From Pseudomonas delhiensis (GTDB lineage: Bacteria > Pseudomonadota > Gammaproteobacteria > Pseudomonadales > Pseudomonadaceae): a stretch of 64,000 nt of DNA. The notes beneath the pieces are model-generated. The model was not told the origin of the DNA. It made no database searches and saw nothing but the letters and a program-made list of their open reading frames with translations. A program made the position numbers and the translations under genes. Positions 26,744 through 34,776 of the stretch are shown piece by piece (position 1 is the first letter of the stretch; each line of letters opens with the position of its first letter). The DNA is taken from contig NZ_FZPC01000020.1 in the NCBI RefSeq assembly GCF_900187975.1, positions 1 through 64,000 on the forward strand. The letters run 5' to 3'.

Positions 26744-26959
26744 ATGAAACCGGAAATCCATCCCGCGTACGAAGAAATCGAAGCCACCTGCAGCTGCGGC
26801 AACGTGATCAAGACCCGTTCGACCCTGTGCAAAGGCATCCACCTGGACGTCTGCTCCGAGTGCCACCCGTTCTACACCGGCAAGCAGAAGGTCGTGGACA
26901 CCGGCGGCCGTATCGATCGCTTCAACCAGCGCTTCGCCATGTTCGGTGGCAAGAAGTAA
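26744..26959 (+). CDS. rpmE: 50S ribosomal protein L31 (zinc-binding form)
   Basis: A 71-residue ribosomal protein. The zinc ligands Cys16, Cys18, Cys37 and Cys40 are all present (CSCG and CSEC), so this is the C+ form rather than the zinc-independent paralogue. The start at 26744 follows AGAGGAAGACATC. The transcription terminator at 27004-27033 lies inside the next reading frame. Confidence 0.98.
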   Translation: MKPEIHPAYEEIEATCSCGNVIKTRSTLCKGIHLDVCSECHPFYTGKQKVVDTGGRIDRFNQRFAMFGGKK

Positions 26960-26982
26960 GAGCGATTTCCGGAAAAGCCCCG

Positions 26983-27789
26983 ATGGCCTTTCCCGATCTG
27001 CTGAAAAAGGCGCCCCTGCGGGGCGCCTTTTTTGTGCTCGCGGTTTGCCTGGGCGCGCAGGCACAGGCGGCCACCTGCCCGGCGCCCGGTAGTGCCTCCA
27101 TGGTCCGCGTGCAGCGGGTGGTGGATGGCGACACCCTGAGGCTGGCAGATGGCCGCAACGTGCGCCTGATCGGCGTCAACGCCCCGGAGCTGGCCCACCG
27201 CGGGCGCAGCGCCGAGCCCTTCGCCAAGGCCGCGCGGCAGCGCCTGCAGGCCCTGGTGGCGGCCAACGACGGCGAATTAGGGTTGCAGCTCGGACGCCAG
27301 GCCAAGGACCATTACGGTCGCACCCTGGCGCACCTCTACGACCGCCAGGGCGACAACATAGAGGCGCAACTGCTGGCCGAGGGCCTGGGCTACCTGGTGG
27401 CGGTGGCGCCCAACACCGAGCTGACCGCCTGCCAGCAGGCCGCCGAGCGCCAGGCCCGCAAGGCCGGCCGCGGGCTGTGGAAGCGCCCGCCGGTGCAGGA
27501 GGCCCAGGCCCTGCGGCAGAGCGGCTTCGCCATCGTCCGCGGGCGCGTCGCCCAGGTGCAGCGCAACCGCGGCGGGCTGTGGCTGGAGATGGACGGTTCG
27601 CTGGTACTGCGGATTGAGCCTAAGCTGTTGAAAGCGTTCGATAAGCGCACGCTGGAGGCGCTGCCCGGCCGCACCCTGGAGGCGCGCGGCTGGGTGATTG
27701 ACCGCGCCGCACGGGGCGCAGTAAAACCGGGGCAGGCACGCTGGATGCTGCCCATCACCGACCCGGCCATGCTGGAGCTGCTGCCATGA
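26983..27789 (+). CDS. Secreted thermonuclease-like (SNase fold) protein
   Basis: A 268-residue exported nuclease-like protein. Residues 1-29 form a signal peptide (two Lys and an Arg, then GAFFVLAVCLG, cleavage after AQA). The staphylococcal-nuclease domain follows with VVDGDTLRLADG at 46-57, RLIGVNAPE at 61-69 and a KDHYGRTLAHLY block; the C-terminal third (GFAIVRGRVAQVQRNRGGLWLEMDG) looks like an OB-fold extension. The region encoding KKAPLRGAFF is at the same time the rpmE terminator. The stop overlaps the M48 protease start by 4 bp. PA5048 is the probable counterpart. Confidence 0.85.
   Translation: MAFPDLLKKAPLRGAFFVLAVCLGAQAQAATCPAPGSASMVRVQRVVDGDTLRLADGRNVRLIGVNAPELAHRGRSAEPFAKAARQRLQALVAANDGELGLQLGRQAKDHYGRTLAHLYDRQGDNIEAQLLAEGLGYLVAVAPNTELTACQQAAERQARKAGRGLWKRPPVQEAQALRQSGFAIVRGRVAQVQRNRGGLWLEMDGSLVLRIEPKLLKAFDKRTLEALPGRTLEARGWVIDRAARGAVKPGQARWMLPITDPAMLELLP
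27004..27033 (+). terminator. rpmE terminator embedded in the nuclease signal-peptide codons
   Basis: GGCGCCCC-TGC-GGGGCGCC forms an 8-bp GC stem preceded by AAAAA and followed by TTTTTT: a textbook bidirectional-looking intrinsic terminator, 45 bp after the rpmE stop. It falls at codons 8-17 of the downstream nuclease frame, so nuclease expression from the rpmE promoter requires read-through, or a separate promoter must exist. Confidence 0.93.
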
Positions 27790-29237
27790 CCCCGACAAGG
27801 ATGCTGTTGCTGACCTGCCTGTTCACGCTGAGCGGCGTGCTGGGCGGCTGCGCGGTCAACCCCGCCACCGGCGAGACCGACTTCGTCACCATGAGCGAGC
27901 AGGACGAGCTGGCCCTCGGCCGCCAGGCCAGCCAGGAGGCGGCCAGACAGTACCCGCGCTACGCCGACGAGAAGCTCCAGGCCTACGTGCAGCAGGTGGG
28001 CGAGCGCGTCGCCCGGGTCGGCGACCGGCCCACCCTGCAGTACCGTTTCACCGTGGTCGACAGCCCCGACATCAACGCCTTCGCCCTGCCCGGCGGATAC
28101 ATCTACATCCACCGCGGGCTGATGGCCTACCTGAATTCCGAAGCCGAGCTGGCCGCGGTGCTGGGCCACGAGATCGGCCACGTCACCGCCCGCCACAGCG
28201 TGCGCCAGCAGAGCCAGGCCAGCGCCTGGAACGTGCTCGGCGCGGCGGTGGCCATCGGCACCGGGGTCAGCGCCGCCGGCGACCTCACCAATGTCCTCGG
28301 CACCGCCGTGGTGCGCGGCTACGGCCGCGACATGGAACTGCAGGCCGACGGCCTGGGCGCCAAGTACCTGGCCCGTGCCGGCTACGACCCCAAGGCGATG
28401 ATCCAGGTGGTGCGGGTGCTGAAGAACCAGGAGGACTACGCCCGCCAGGTCGCCCGGGCCAGGGGCGAGGCGGTGCAGCCGGTGGGCTACCACGGCCTGT
28501 TCGACACCCACCCGGACAACGACCGGCGCCTGCAGGAGGTGCTGGGCCCGGCCCAGGCCCTGGCCGGCGGCCAGCAGGAGGTCGGCCGCGACCGCTACCT
28601 GAAGGCCATCGACGGCATGCCCTTCGGCGATTCCGCCGAGTCCGGCATCCGCCGCGGGCAACGCTTCTACCACGGCGAACTGGGCTTCACCCTCAGCTAT
28701 CCCACCGGCTGGGGCATGCTCAACCAGCCCACCGCGCTGATCGGCTACCCCGAGGACCAGCAGGCCTACATCGGCATGAAGCTGGTGCCGCGCGACGGCC
28801 AGCTGAGCCCGCTGGACTACCTGCGCAAGGGCGCCGGCGGCCGCCTGGCCGACGAGCAGGAACTGAGCCAGGCCGGCCTGAAGGGCGCCACCGCGGTGAT
28901 CCCCGGTTCGCCCGCGCGGCGCGTGGCGGTGATCTACAAGGACCAGGGCGCCTACCTGTTCGTGGGTGTGGTCAAAGGCCGCGCCTCGCTGGAAAGCCGC
29001 GACGCCGAGTTCCTCTCGGTGATCCGCAGTTTCCGCCCGCTGCGCGCCGACGAACGGAAGCTGGCCGAGCCGCGGCGCCTGCAGCTGGTCCAGGCGAAGG
29101 CCGGGCAAAGCCTGGAACAGCTGGCAAAGGGCGGAAACGAGCCGGAATCTGACGCGATTTCTCGTATACGATTGCTCAACGATTTGTATCCAACTGGTCA
29201 GCCAAAACCCGGGGAATGGTTGAAAATCGTGCGTTAG
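27786..29237 (+). CDS. M48-family metalloprotease lipoprotein
   Basis: A 483-residue periplasmic or outer-membrane lipoprotein. Signal sequence with lipobox VLGGC (Cys22). The zinc protease motif HEIGH is at 128-132 and the third ligand lies in MELQAD (Glu184). It is BepA/LoiP-like in the first 260 residues; the C-terminal part contains a PepSY-unlike folded region (FTLSYPTGWGMLNQP) and ends with a LysM-like stretch (QAKAGQSLEQLAK). Such proteases act in envelope protein quality control. It is translationally coupled to the nuclease (ATGA overlap). Confidence 0.9.
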   Translation: MTPTRMLLLTCLFTLSGVLGGCAVNPATGETDFVTMSEQDELALGRQASQEAARQYPRYADEKLQAYVQQVGERVARVGDRPTLQYRFTVVDSPDINAFALPGGYIYIHRGLMAYLNSEAELAAVLGHEIGHVTARHSVRQQSQASAWNVLGAAVAIGTGVSAAGDLTNVLGTAVVRGYGRDMELQADGLGAKYLARAGYDPKAMIQVVRVLKNQEDYARQVARARGEAVQPVGYHGLFDTHPDNDRRLQEVLGPAQALAGGQQEVGRDRYLKAIDGMPFGDSAESGIRRGQRFYHGELGFTLSYPTGWGMLNQPTALIGYPEDQQAYIGMKLVPRDGQLSPLDYLRKGAGGRLADEQELSQAGLKGATAVIPGSPARRVAVIYKDQGAYLFVGVVKGRASLESRDAEFLSVIRSFRPLRADERKLAEPRRLQLVQAKAGQSLEQLAKGGNEPESDAISRIRLLNDLYPTGQPKPGEWLKIVR

Positions 29238-29243
29238 CAGCAT

Positions 29244-29270
29244 TGACACCACAGCCCTGAAGCTATCTTG
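29244..29270 (+). promoter_or_regulatory. Possible sigma-70 promoter of maeB
   Basis: TTGACA (29244-29249), 15 bp, TATCTT (29265-29270). The -35 is perfect but the spacer is short. It lies just after the M48 gene stop and 73 bp before maeB. Confidence 0.45.
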
Positions 29271-29342
29271 GCAGGCGCTTTCTTCCCGCGTATGCTCGGT
29301 CGCCCGTCTGTCCAACAAAGCAATAAAGCGGAAGTGCCAAAA

Positions 29343-30611
29343 ATGTCTGATCTCAAGACCGCTGCCCTCGAATATCACGCGCAACCCCGCCCTGGGAAAC
29401 TCAGCGTCGAGCTGACCAAGCCGACCGTCACCGCCCGCGACCTGTCGCTGGCCTACAGCCCGGGCGTGGCCGAGCCGGTCCGCGAGATCGCCCGTGACGC
29501 CGAACTGGCCTACAGGTACACCGGCAAGGGCAACCTGGTCGCGGTGATCTCCGACGGCACCGCCATCCTCGGCCTGGGCAACCTCGGCCCGCTGGCCTCC
29601 AAGCCGGTCATGGAAGGCAAGGGCGTGCTGTTCAAGCGCTTCGCCGGCATCGACGTGTTCGACATCGAGGTCGACGCCGAGAGTCCGCAGGCCTTCATCG
29701 ACACCGTCAAGCGCATCTCCATCACCTTCGGCGGCATCAACCTGGAAGACATCAAGGCGCCGGAGTGCTTCGAGATCGAGCGCGCGCTGATCGAGCAGTG
29801 CGACATCCCGGTGTTCCACGATGACCAGCACGGCACCGCCATCGTCACCGCCGCCGGCATGCTCAACGCCCTGGAAATCGCCGGCAAGAACCTGGAAAGC
29901 GCGAAGATCGTCTGCCTGGGCGCCGGCGCCGCCGCCATCTCCTGCATGAAGCTGCTGGTGAGCATGGGCGCCAAGGTCGAGAACATCTACATGATCGACC
30001 GCCAGGGCGTGATCCACGCCGGCCGCAGCGACCTGAACCAGTACAAGGCGGTGTTCGCCACCGAGACCGACAAGCGCACCCTGGACGACGCCCTCGACGG
30101 CGCCGACGTGTTCGTCGGCCTGTCCGGCGCCAACCTGCTGAGCGCCGAAGGCCTCAAGCGCATGGCGCCGAACCCGATCGTCTTCGCCTGCTCCAACCCG
30201 GACCCGGAGATCAAGCCGGAGCTGGCCCACGCAACCCGCAACGACGTGATCATGGCCACCGGCCGTTCGGACTACCCGAACCAGGTGAACAACGTGCTGG
30301 GCTTCCCCTTCATCTTCCGCGGTGCCCTGGATGTGCGCGCCACCCGCATCAACGAAGAAATGAAGATCGCCGCCGCCCTGGCCCTGCGCGACCTGGCCAA
30401 GGAGCCGGTGCCCAAGGACGTGTGCGAGGCCTACGGCGTGTCCTCCCTGGAATTCGGCCGTGAGTACATCATCCCGAAACCCATGGACAAGCGCCTGATC
30501 ACCGTGGTCTCCGATGCCGTGGCCAAGGCCGCCATCGAGAGCGGCGTGGCCACCCTGCCGTACCCGAAGCACTATCCGCTGCAGTCGGTGGAAGACGTGT
30601 TCAAGGGCTGA
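29343..30611 (+). CDS. maeB: NAD(P)-dependent malic enzyme, short form
   Basis: A 422-residue enzyme that oxidatively decarboxylates malate to pyruvate. It contains the malic N-domain ([38 protein letters not shown]) and the Rossmann domain ([18 protein letters not shown] at about 178-195, [15 protein letters not shown]). It lacks the C-terminal phosphotransacetylase-like domain of E. coli MaeB, so it is the short form. The start at 29343 follows an A-rich leader (AACAAAGCAATAAAGCGG) that resembles Hfq/Crc CA-motifs, suggesting possible catabolite control. An intrinsic terminator follows. Confidence 0.94.
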   Translation: MSDLKTAALEYHAQPRPGKLSVELTKPTVTARDLSLAYSPGVAEPVREIARDAELAYRYTGKGNLVAVISDGTAILGLGNLGPLASKPVMEGKGVLFKRFAGIDVFDIEVDAESPQAFIDTVKRISITFGGINLEDIKAPECFEIERALIEQCDIPVFHDDQHGTAIVTAAGMLNALEIAGKNLESAKIVCLGAGAAAISCMKLLVSMGAKVENIYMIDRQGVIHAGRSDLNQYKAVFATETDKRTLDDALDGADVFVGLSGANLLSAEGLKRMAPNPIVFACSNPDPEIKPELAHATRNDVIMATGRSDYPNQVNNVLGFPFIFRGALDVRATRINEEMKIAAALALRDLAKEPVPKDVCEAYGVSSLEFGREYIIPKPMDKRLITVVSDAVAKAAIESGVATLPYPKHYPLQSVEDVFKG

Positions 30612-30649
30612 CCGGGCCGCTCCCTTCGGCCTGAGGCCGAAGGCAAAAG

Positions 30650-30686
30650 CGCCGTTTCTTCCGTGAGGGGGAAACGGCGTTTTCGT
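30650..30686 (+). terminator. Intrinsic terminator after maeB
   Basis: CGCCGTTTC and GAAACGGCG form a perfect 9-bp stem around a 12-base loop, followed by TTTTCGTTT. It lies 39 bp after the maeB stop. Confidence 0.85.
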
Positions 30687-30698
30687 TTCTGGGCTCTT

Positions 30699-30872
30699 GT
30701 AGGTGCGAGCTTGCTCGCGAAGGGTGCAGGCCGGCAGCCATGTAGTCGGGCTGACCTCCGCTCCCTCTCCCTAACCCTCTCCCTGAAGGGAGAGGGTTAG
30801 GGAGAGGGAGCGGAGCCAAGCCAAGGCAGCGGAATCACCGGGGGGCCCCTTCGCGAGCAAGCTCGCTCCTAC
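30699..30872. repeat. REP pair enclosing a 29-bp perfect palindrome
   Basis: A GTAGGTGCGAGCTTGCTCGCGAA REP at 30699-30721 and its inverse at 30850-30872 flank a palindrome at 30756-30815. The palindrome arms are 29 bp, perfectly complementary, with a 2-bp spacer, and composed of CTCCCTCTCCCTAACCC units. The rest of the 30612-31014 gap holds the maeB terminator and about 140 bp without recognisable features upstream of the NfeD gene. Confidence 0.93.
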
Positions 30873-31014
30873 GAGAAGCCGGCTAGGAGTTCTCCAGCAA
30901 AACACCCTGCAACAGCCTGCCACGGGCACCGCGGGCCAGGGGACTATGCTGTAGGAAGGCGCCGTCACTTCATTCGCCGCGGCGCCGCTTCGGCCCTGGC
31001 CGGGGAGGCGTGCC

Positions 31015-32361
31015 ATGTCCACGCTGATTCGCCGCTGCGCTTTCTGCCTGCTGCTGTTTGCGGCCGGGGCGCTGGCGGCCCCGCCGGCGGTGGTGCTGAC
31101 GGTGGACGGGGCCATCGGCCCGGCGACTTCCGACTACCTGGTGCGCGGCCTGCAGCGTGCCGCGGACGAGGGGGCGCCGCTGGTGGTGCTGCGGCTGGAC
31201 ACCCCCGGCGGGCTGGATAGCGCCATGCGCGACATCGTCAAGGCGATCCTCACCAGCCCCATTCCCGTGGTCGGCTACGTCGCCCCCGGCGGCGCGCGGG
31301 CGGCCAGCGCCGGCACCTACATCCTCTACGCCTGCCACCTGGCTGCCATGGCCCCGGGCACCAACCTGGGCGCCGCCACCCCGGTGCAGATCGGCGCGCC
31401 CGGCGCCCCGGAAAAGCCCCAGGGCAAGGACGGCAAGCCAGCCGTCAGCGAGGAAGACACCCTCAAGCGCAAGCAGGTCAACGATGCGGCGGCCTACATC
31501 CGCGGCCTGGCGCAGTTGCGCGGGCGCAACGCCGAATGGGCCGAGCGCGCGGTGCGCGAGGCGGTCAGCCTGTCCGCCGAGGAAGCTGTGAAGCAGAAGG
31601 TGGTCGAGCTCCAGGCCGGCGACCTCGACCAGTTGCTGCGCGCCATCGACGGGCGCAAGGTGCAGGTGGCGGGGCAGGCGGTGACCCTCCACAGCGCCGG
31701 CCTCGCCTGGGTCGAACACCAGGCCGACTGGCGCACCCGCCTGCTGGCGGTGATCACCGACCCCAGCGTGGCGCTGCTGTTGCTGATGATCGGCGTGTAC
31801 GGGCTGATCTTCGAATTCGCCAACCCGGGCCTTGCGCTGCCCGGCGTGCTCGGCGGCATCTGCCTGTTGCTCGGGCTCTATGCCATGCAACTGCTGCCGG
31901 TGAACTACGCGGGGGTGGCGCTGATCGTCCTCGGCCTGGCCTTCATGGCCGCCGAGGCCTTCGTACCCAGCTATGGCAGCCTGGGCATCGGCGGCATCGC
32001 CGCGTTCGTGATCGGCGGGCTGATCCTGCTGGACACCGAGGCGCCGGGCTTCGGCATTCCCCTGGGGCTGATCCTCGGCGTGGCCACGGTGAGCGCGCTG
32101 TTCATCGCCGGGGTGCTGGGCGTGGCGCTGAAGAGCCGGCGGCGCCAGGTGGTGAGCGGCGCGGCGGGCCTGGTGGGCAGCCTGGCGACCGTGGATGCGG
32201 TGGCCGACGAGGATGCCCACGCCGGCTGGGTACAACTGCAGGGCGAACAGTGGCAGGTCCGCTGCGCCCGGACCCTGCGCGCCGGCCAGCGGGTGAAGGT
32301 GCTGGCGCGCGACGGCCTGCGCCTGGAGGTGGCGGCCGACGACGAATCGGGAGGTGACTGA
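31015..32361 (+). CDS. NfeD-family membrane-bound serine protease
   Basis: A 448-residue long-form NfeD protein. It has a signal peptide, then a ClpP-like protease domain with [11 protein letters not shown] at about 62-72, the nucleophile Ser98 in [10 protein letters not shown] and a candidate catalytic lysine near 151-153. Several membrane spans follow at about 240-385, and a C-terminal OB-fold (soluble NfeD) domain ends the protein. Such proteins work with a slipin (stomatin-like) partner encoded next door, cleaving it in archaeal relatives. The stop and the slipin start share one base (TGATG). Confidence 0.93.
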   Translation: MSTLIRRCAFCLLLFAAGALAAPPAVVLTVDGAIGPATSDYLVRGLQRAADEGAPLVVLRLDTPGGLDSAMRDIVKAILTSPIPVVGYVAPGGARAASAGTYILYACHLAAMAPGTNLGAATPVQIGAPGAPEKPQGKDGKPAVSEEDTLKRKQVNDAAAYIRGLAQLRGRNAEWAERAVREAVSLSAEEAVKQKVVELQAGDLDQLLRAIDGRKVQVAGQAVTLHSAGLAWVEHQADWRTRLLAVITDPSVALLLLMIGVYGLIFEFANPGLALPGVLGGICLLLGLYAMQLLPVNYAGVALIVLGLAFMAAEAFVPSYGSLGIGGIAAFVIGGLILLDTEAPGFGIPLGLILGVATVSALFIAGVLGVALKSRRRQVVSGAAGLVGSLATVDAVADEDAHAGWVQLQGEQWQVRCARTLRAGQRVKVLARDGLRLEVAADDESGGD

Positions 32362-33125
32362 TGGGTATTCCCTTCGGACTGCTGGTGACACTGGTCCTGC
32401 TGCTGATGCTGGTGGCCAGCGCCCTGCGCATCCTGCGCGAATACGAGCGCGGGGTGGTGTTCCAGCTCGGCCGCTTCTGGAAGGTCAAGGGCCCCGGCCT
32501 GGTGCTGGTGATCCCGGTGGTGCAGCAGATGGTCCGCGTCGACCTGCGCACCGTGGTGCTCGACGTGCCGCCGCAGGACGTGATCTCCCGCGACAACGTC
32601 TCGGTGAAGGTCAACGCGGTGGTGTACTTCCGCGTGCTCGACCCGCAGAAGGCCATCATCCAGGTGGAGAACTTCCTCGCCGCCACCAGCCAGCTGGCCC
32701 AGACCACGCTGCGCGCGGTGCTCGGCAAGCACGAGCTGGACGAGATGCTGGCCGAGCGCGAGCGCCTGAACGTCGACATCCAGAAGGTGCTGGATGCGCA
32801 GACCGATGCCTGGGGCATCAAGGTGGCCAACGTCGAGATCAAGCACGTCGACCTCAACGAGTCCATGGTTCGCGCCATCGCCCGCCAGGCCGAGGCCGAG
32901 CGCGAGCGGCGGGCCAAGGTGATCCACGCCGAGGGCGAGCTGCAGGCCTCGGAGAAGCTGATGCAGGCTGCCGAGATGCTGGCCCGCCAGCCCGGCGCCA
33001 TGCAGCTGCGCTACATGCAGACGCTGGGCAGCATCGCCGGCGACAAGAACTCCACCATCGTCTTCCCGATGCCCATCGACCTGCTCAAGGGGCTGCTCGA
33101 AACAAACGGACAGACTAAGAATTGA
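32361..33125 (+). CDS. Slipin (stomatin-like SPFH protein)
   Basis: A 254-residue membrane scaffold protein. One N-terminal membrane segment ([18 protein letters not shown]) is followed by the SPFH/band-7 domain ([21 protein letters not shown] through [26 protein letters not shown]) and a C-terminal helix that oligomerises. It lacks the extended flotillin repeats, so it belongs to the prokaryotic stomatin class. It is fused by overlap to the NfeD gene, the conserved partner pair of detergent-resistant membrane domains. Confidence 0.93.
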   Translation: MGIPFGLLVTLVLLLMLVASALRILREYERGVVFQLGRFWKVKGPGLVLVIPVVQQMVRVDLRTVVLDVPPQDVISRDNVSVKVNAVVYFRVLDPQKAIIQVENFLAATSQLAQTTLRAVLGKHELDEMLAERERLNVDIQKVLDAQTDAWGIKVANVEIKHVDLNESMVRAIARQAEAERERRAKVIHAEGELQASEKLMQAAEMLARQPGAMQLRYMQTLGSIAGDKNSTIVFPMPIDLLKGLLETNGQTKN

Positions 33126-33219
33126 CTGAAGGCATGTCGGATAGGGCTGAGGCGTCTACCCTCTAGGTTTTCTGAAAATTCGTTACCGTCCCCTTACGGA
33201 CGGGTTACGGGGGGAAACC

Positions 33220-33993
33220 ATGAGCTACCCTACCCTCGCGGCCCTGACCCTGCTGTCATCCGCCCTCGTCGCCGGTTGCGCCGGCGCTCCCCAGATGAGC
33301 TGGTCGCGCGTCGGCGACTCCGCCCAGCGCGCCGTGCTCGACCCCGGCACCTGGGCGCCGGTGGCCGGCGCCGCGGTAATCGCCGCCGGCAACTGGGACC
33401 ACAAGTGGCAGAAGTCCGCGGCCAACCACGAATGGCTGTTCGGCGGTGACGCCAACTCCGCCGCCGACCACATGCTCAACGCCAGCACCGCGCTGAGCGT
33501 GGTCACCGGCCTGGTGGCCGCGCCCAGGGGCAGCGAGGGGGAGGAGAAGTGGAGCTGGCGCGGGCGCAACCTGGCGCTGCTGGCCACCGACCGCTACGCC
33601 GTGACCGGCCTGGTGGAGGAGTGGAAGGAGGTGTCCGGGCGCGACCGCCCCGACGGCATCCCCGACGACTCCTTCCCCTCCAAGCACACGGCCGTGACCG
33701 CCGTGCACAACAGCTTCACCCGGCGCAACCTGGACTACATCGACATGGACCCGACCCTGCGCTTCACCGCCAAGGCCGGGCTCTACACGGTGGACGGGCT
33801 GACCGCCCTGGCCCGGGTGGAAGGCTCCAAGCACTACCCGACCGATACTTTGGTGGGCATGGCGGTGGGCAATCTCGCGGCCAACTTCACCTACAATCTG
33901 TTCCTTGAGGGGTCGCCAGGTAGTGCCTATTCCTTCGGTGTCCTGCCTGAAGCGGGTGGGGGAATGAGCCTGCGCGCGGCTATGCTGTTCTGA
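33220..33993 (+). CDS. PAP2-superfamily phosphatase, predicted lipoprotein
   Basis: A 257-residue exported protein with a lipoprotein signal (VAGCAGAP, Cys20). PAP2 motifs are readable: KEVSGRDRPDG (C1), FPSKHTAVTAVHN (C2, with PSKH in place of the usual PSGH) and RVEGSKHYPTDTLVG (C3). The architecture suggests a periplasmic or outer-membrane-facing lipid or pyrophosphate phosphatase. The substrate is unknown. The start follows a purine-rich GGGGGGAAA. The 95-bp gap before it contains a short dyad (ACCGTCC / GGACGGGT). Confidence 0.87.
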   Translation: MSYPTLAALTLLSSALVAGCAGAPQMSWSRVGDSAQRAVLDPGTWAPVAGAAVIAAGNWDHKWQKSAANHEWLFGGDANSAADHMLNASTALSVVTGLVAAPRGSEGEEKWSWRGRNLALLATDRYAVTGLVEEWKEVSGRDRPDGIPDDSFPSKHTAVTAVHNSFTRRNLDYIDMDPTLRFTAKAGLYTVDGLTALARVEGSKHYPTDTLVGMAVGNLAANFTYNLFLEGSPGSAYSFGVLPEAGGGMSLRAAMLF

Positions 33994-34040
33994 GTCCGCC
34001 CGCTCGCCAGCAGCGGGGCGCGGGCCTCGCAAGGAGAGCC

Positions 34041-34769
34041 ATGCTGCTGCGTGCCCTGCTGATCGCCCTGCTCCTGCCGCTCTGCGCCCAGGCCGAGGAG
34101 CCGCTGAACCTGGTCGCCGACCGCTGGCCGCCCTACGCCGACGCGCAGATGCCCGGCCGCGGCCTGGCGGTGCATTTCGTCAGCACCGCGCTGACCCGCG
34201 CCGGCTACGCCATCCACTACGCCGAGGTGCCCTGGCCGCGCGCCCTGCACGGGGTGCGCAACGGCGAGTACGACGTGCTGGTGGACGCCTGGTACAGCGC
34301 CGAGCGCGAAGCCATCGGGCAGTATTCCGAGCCCTACCTGGTGAACCGCCTGCGTTTTCTCAAGCGCAAGGGCTCGCCCATCGTCTTCGACCGCCTGGCC
34401 GACCTCTATCCCTTCCGCATCGCCGTGGTCCGCGGCTACAGCTACACCCCCGAGTTCAACGAGGACCGCCGGCTGCACAAGGTGCCGGTGCTGTCCTTCC
34501 CCAACGCCGCGATGATGGTGGTGGCCGGGCGCGTCGAGCTGACCCTGGAGGACGAGTGGACCGCCCGCTACATCCTCGAGCACGACCTCAGGGCCGAGCG
34601 CGACAAGCTGGAGTTCCTGCCCCAGCCGCTGGCGGAGAACCCGCTGCACGTCCTGGTCAGCCGCGCCAACCCGCGCCATGCGCAGATAGTCGAGGACTTC
34701 AATCGCGAACTGCGGCTGATGCGCGAGGACGGCAGCTACGATGCCTTCATGAGCCTGCGCGGGCCCTGA
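34041..34769 (+). CDS. Periplasmic solute-binding protein (SBP family 3), orphan
   Basis: A 242-residue exported protein with a cleavable signal (ALLIALLLPLCAQAEE). The fold resembles family 3 (amino-acid type) binding proteins: LVADRWPPYADAQMPGRGLAVHFV near the N-terminus and DVLVDAWYSAEREA in the hinge region. No permease or ATPase is nearby, so it may be a sensor-associated or stand-alone protein, as seen for many pseudomonad orphans. AAGGAGAGCC precedes the ATG. Confidence 0.82.
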   Translation: MLLRALLIALLLPLCAQAEEPLNLVADRWPPYADAQMPGRGLAVHFVSTALTRAGYAIHYAEVPWPRALHGVRNGEYDVLVDAWYSAEREAIGQYSEPYLVNRLRFLKRKGSPIVFDRLADLYPFRIAVVRGYSYTPEFNEDRRLHKVPVLSFPNAAMMVVAGRVELTLEDEWTARYILEHDLRAERDKLEFLPQPLAENPLHVLVSRANPRHAQIVEDFNRELRLMREDGSYDAFMSLRGP

Positions 34770-34776
34770 GCCGGGC

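Noticed and set aside
27390-30572. A 1060-codon open frame on the minus strand opposite the M48 protease and maeB
   Set aside because: It is the antisense shadow of two clear plus-strand genes; high GC keeps alternative frames open. The translation is low-complexity with no family resemblance.
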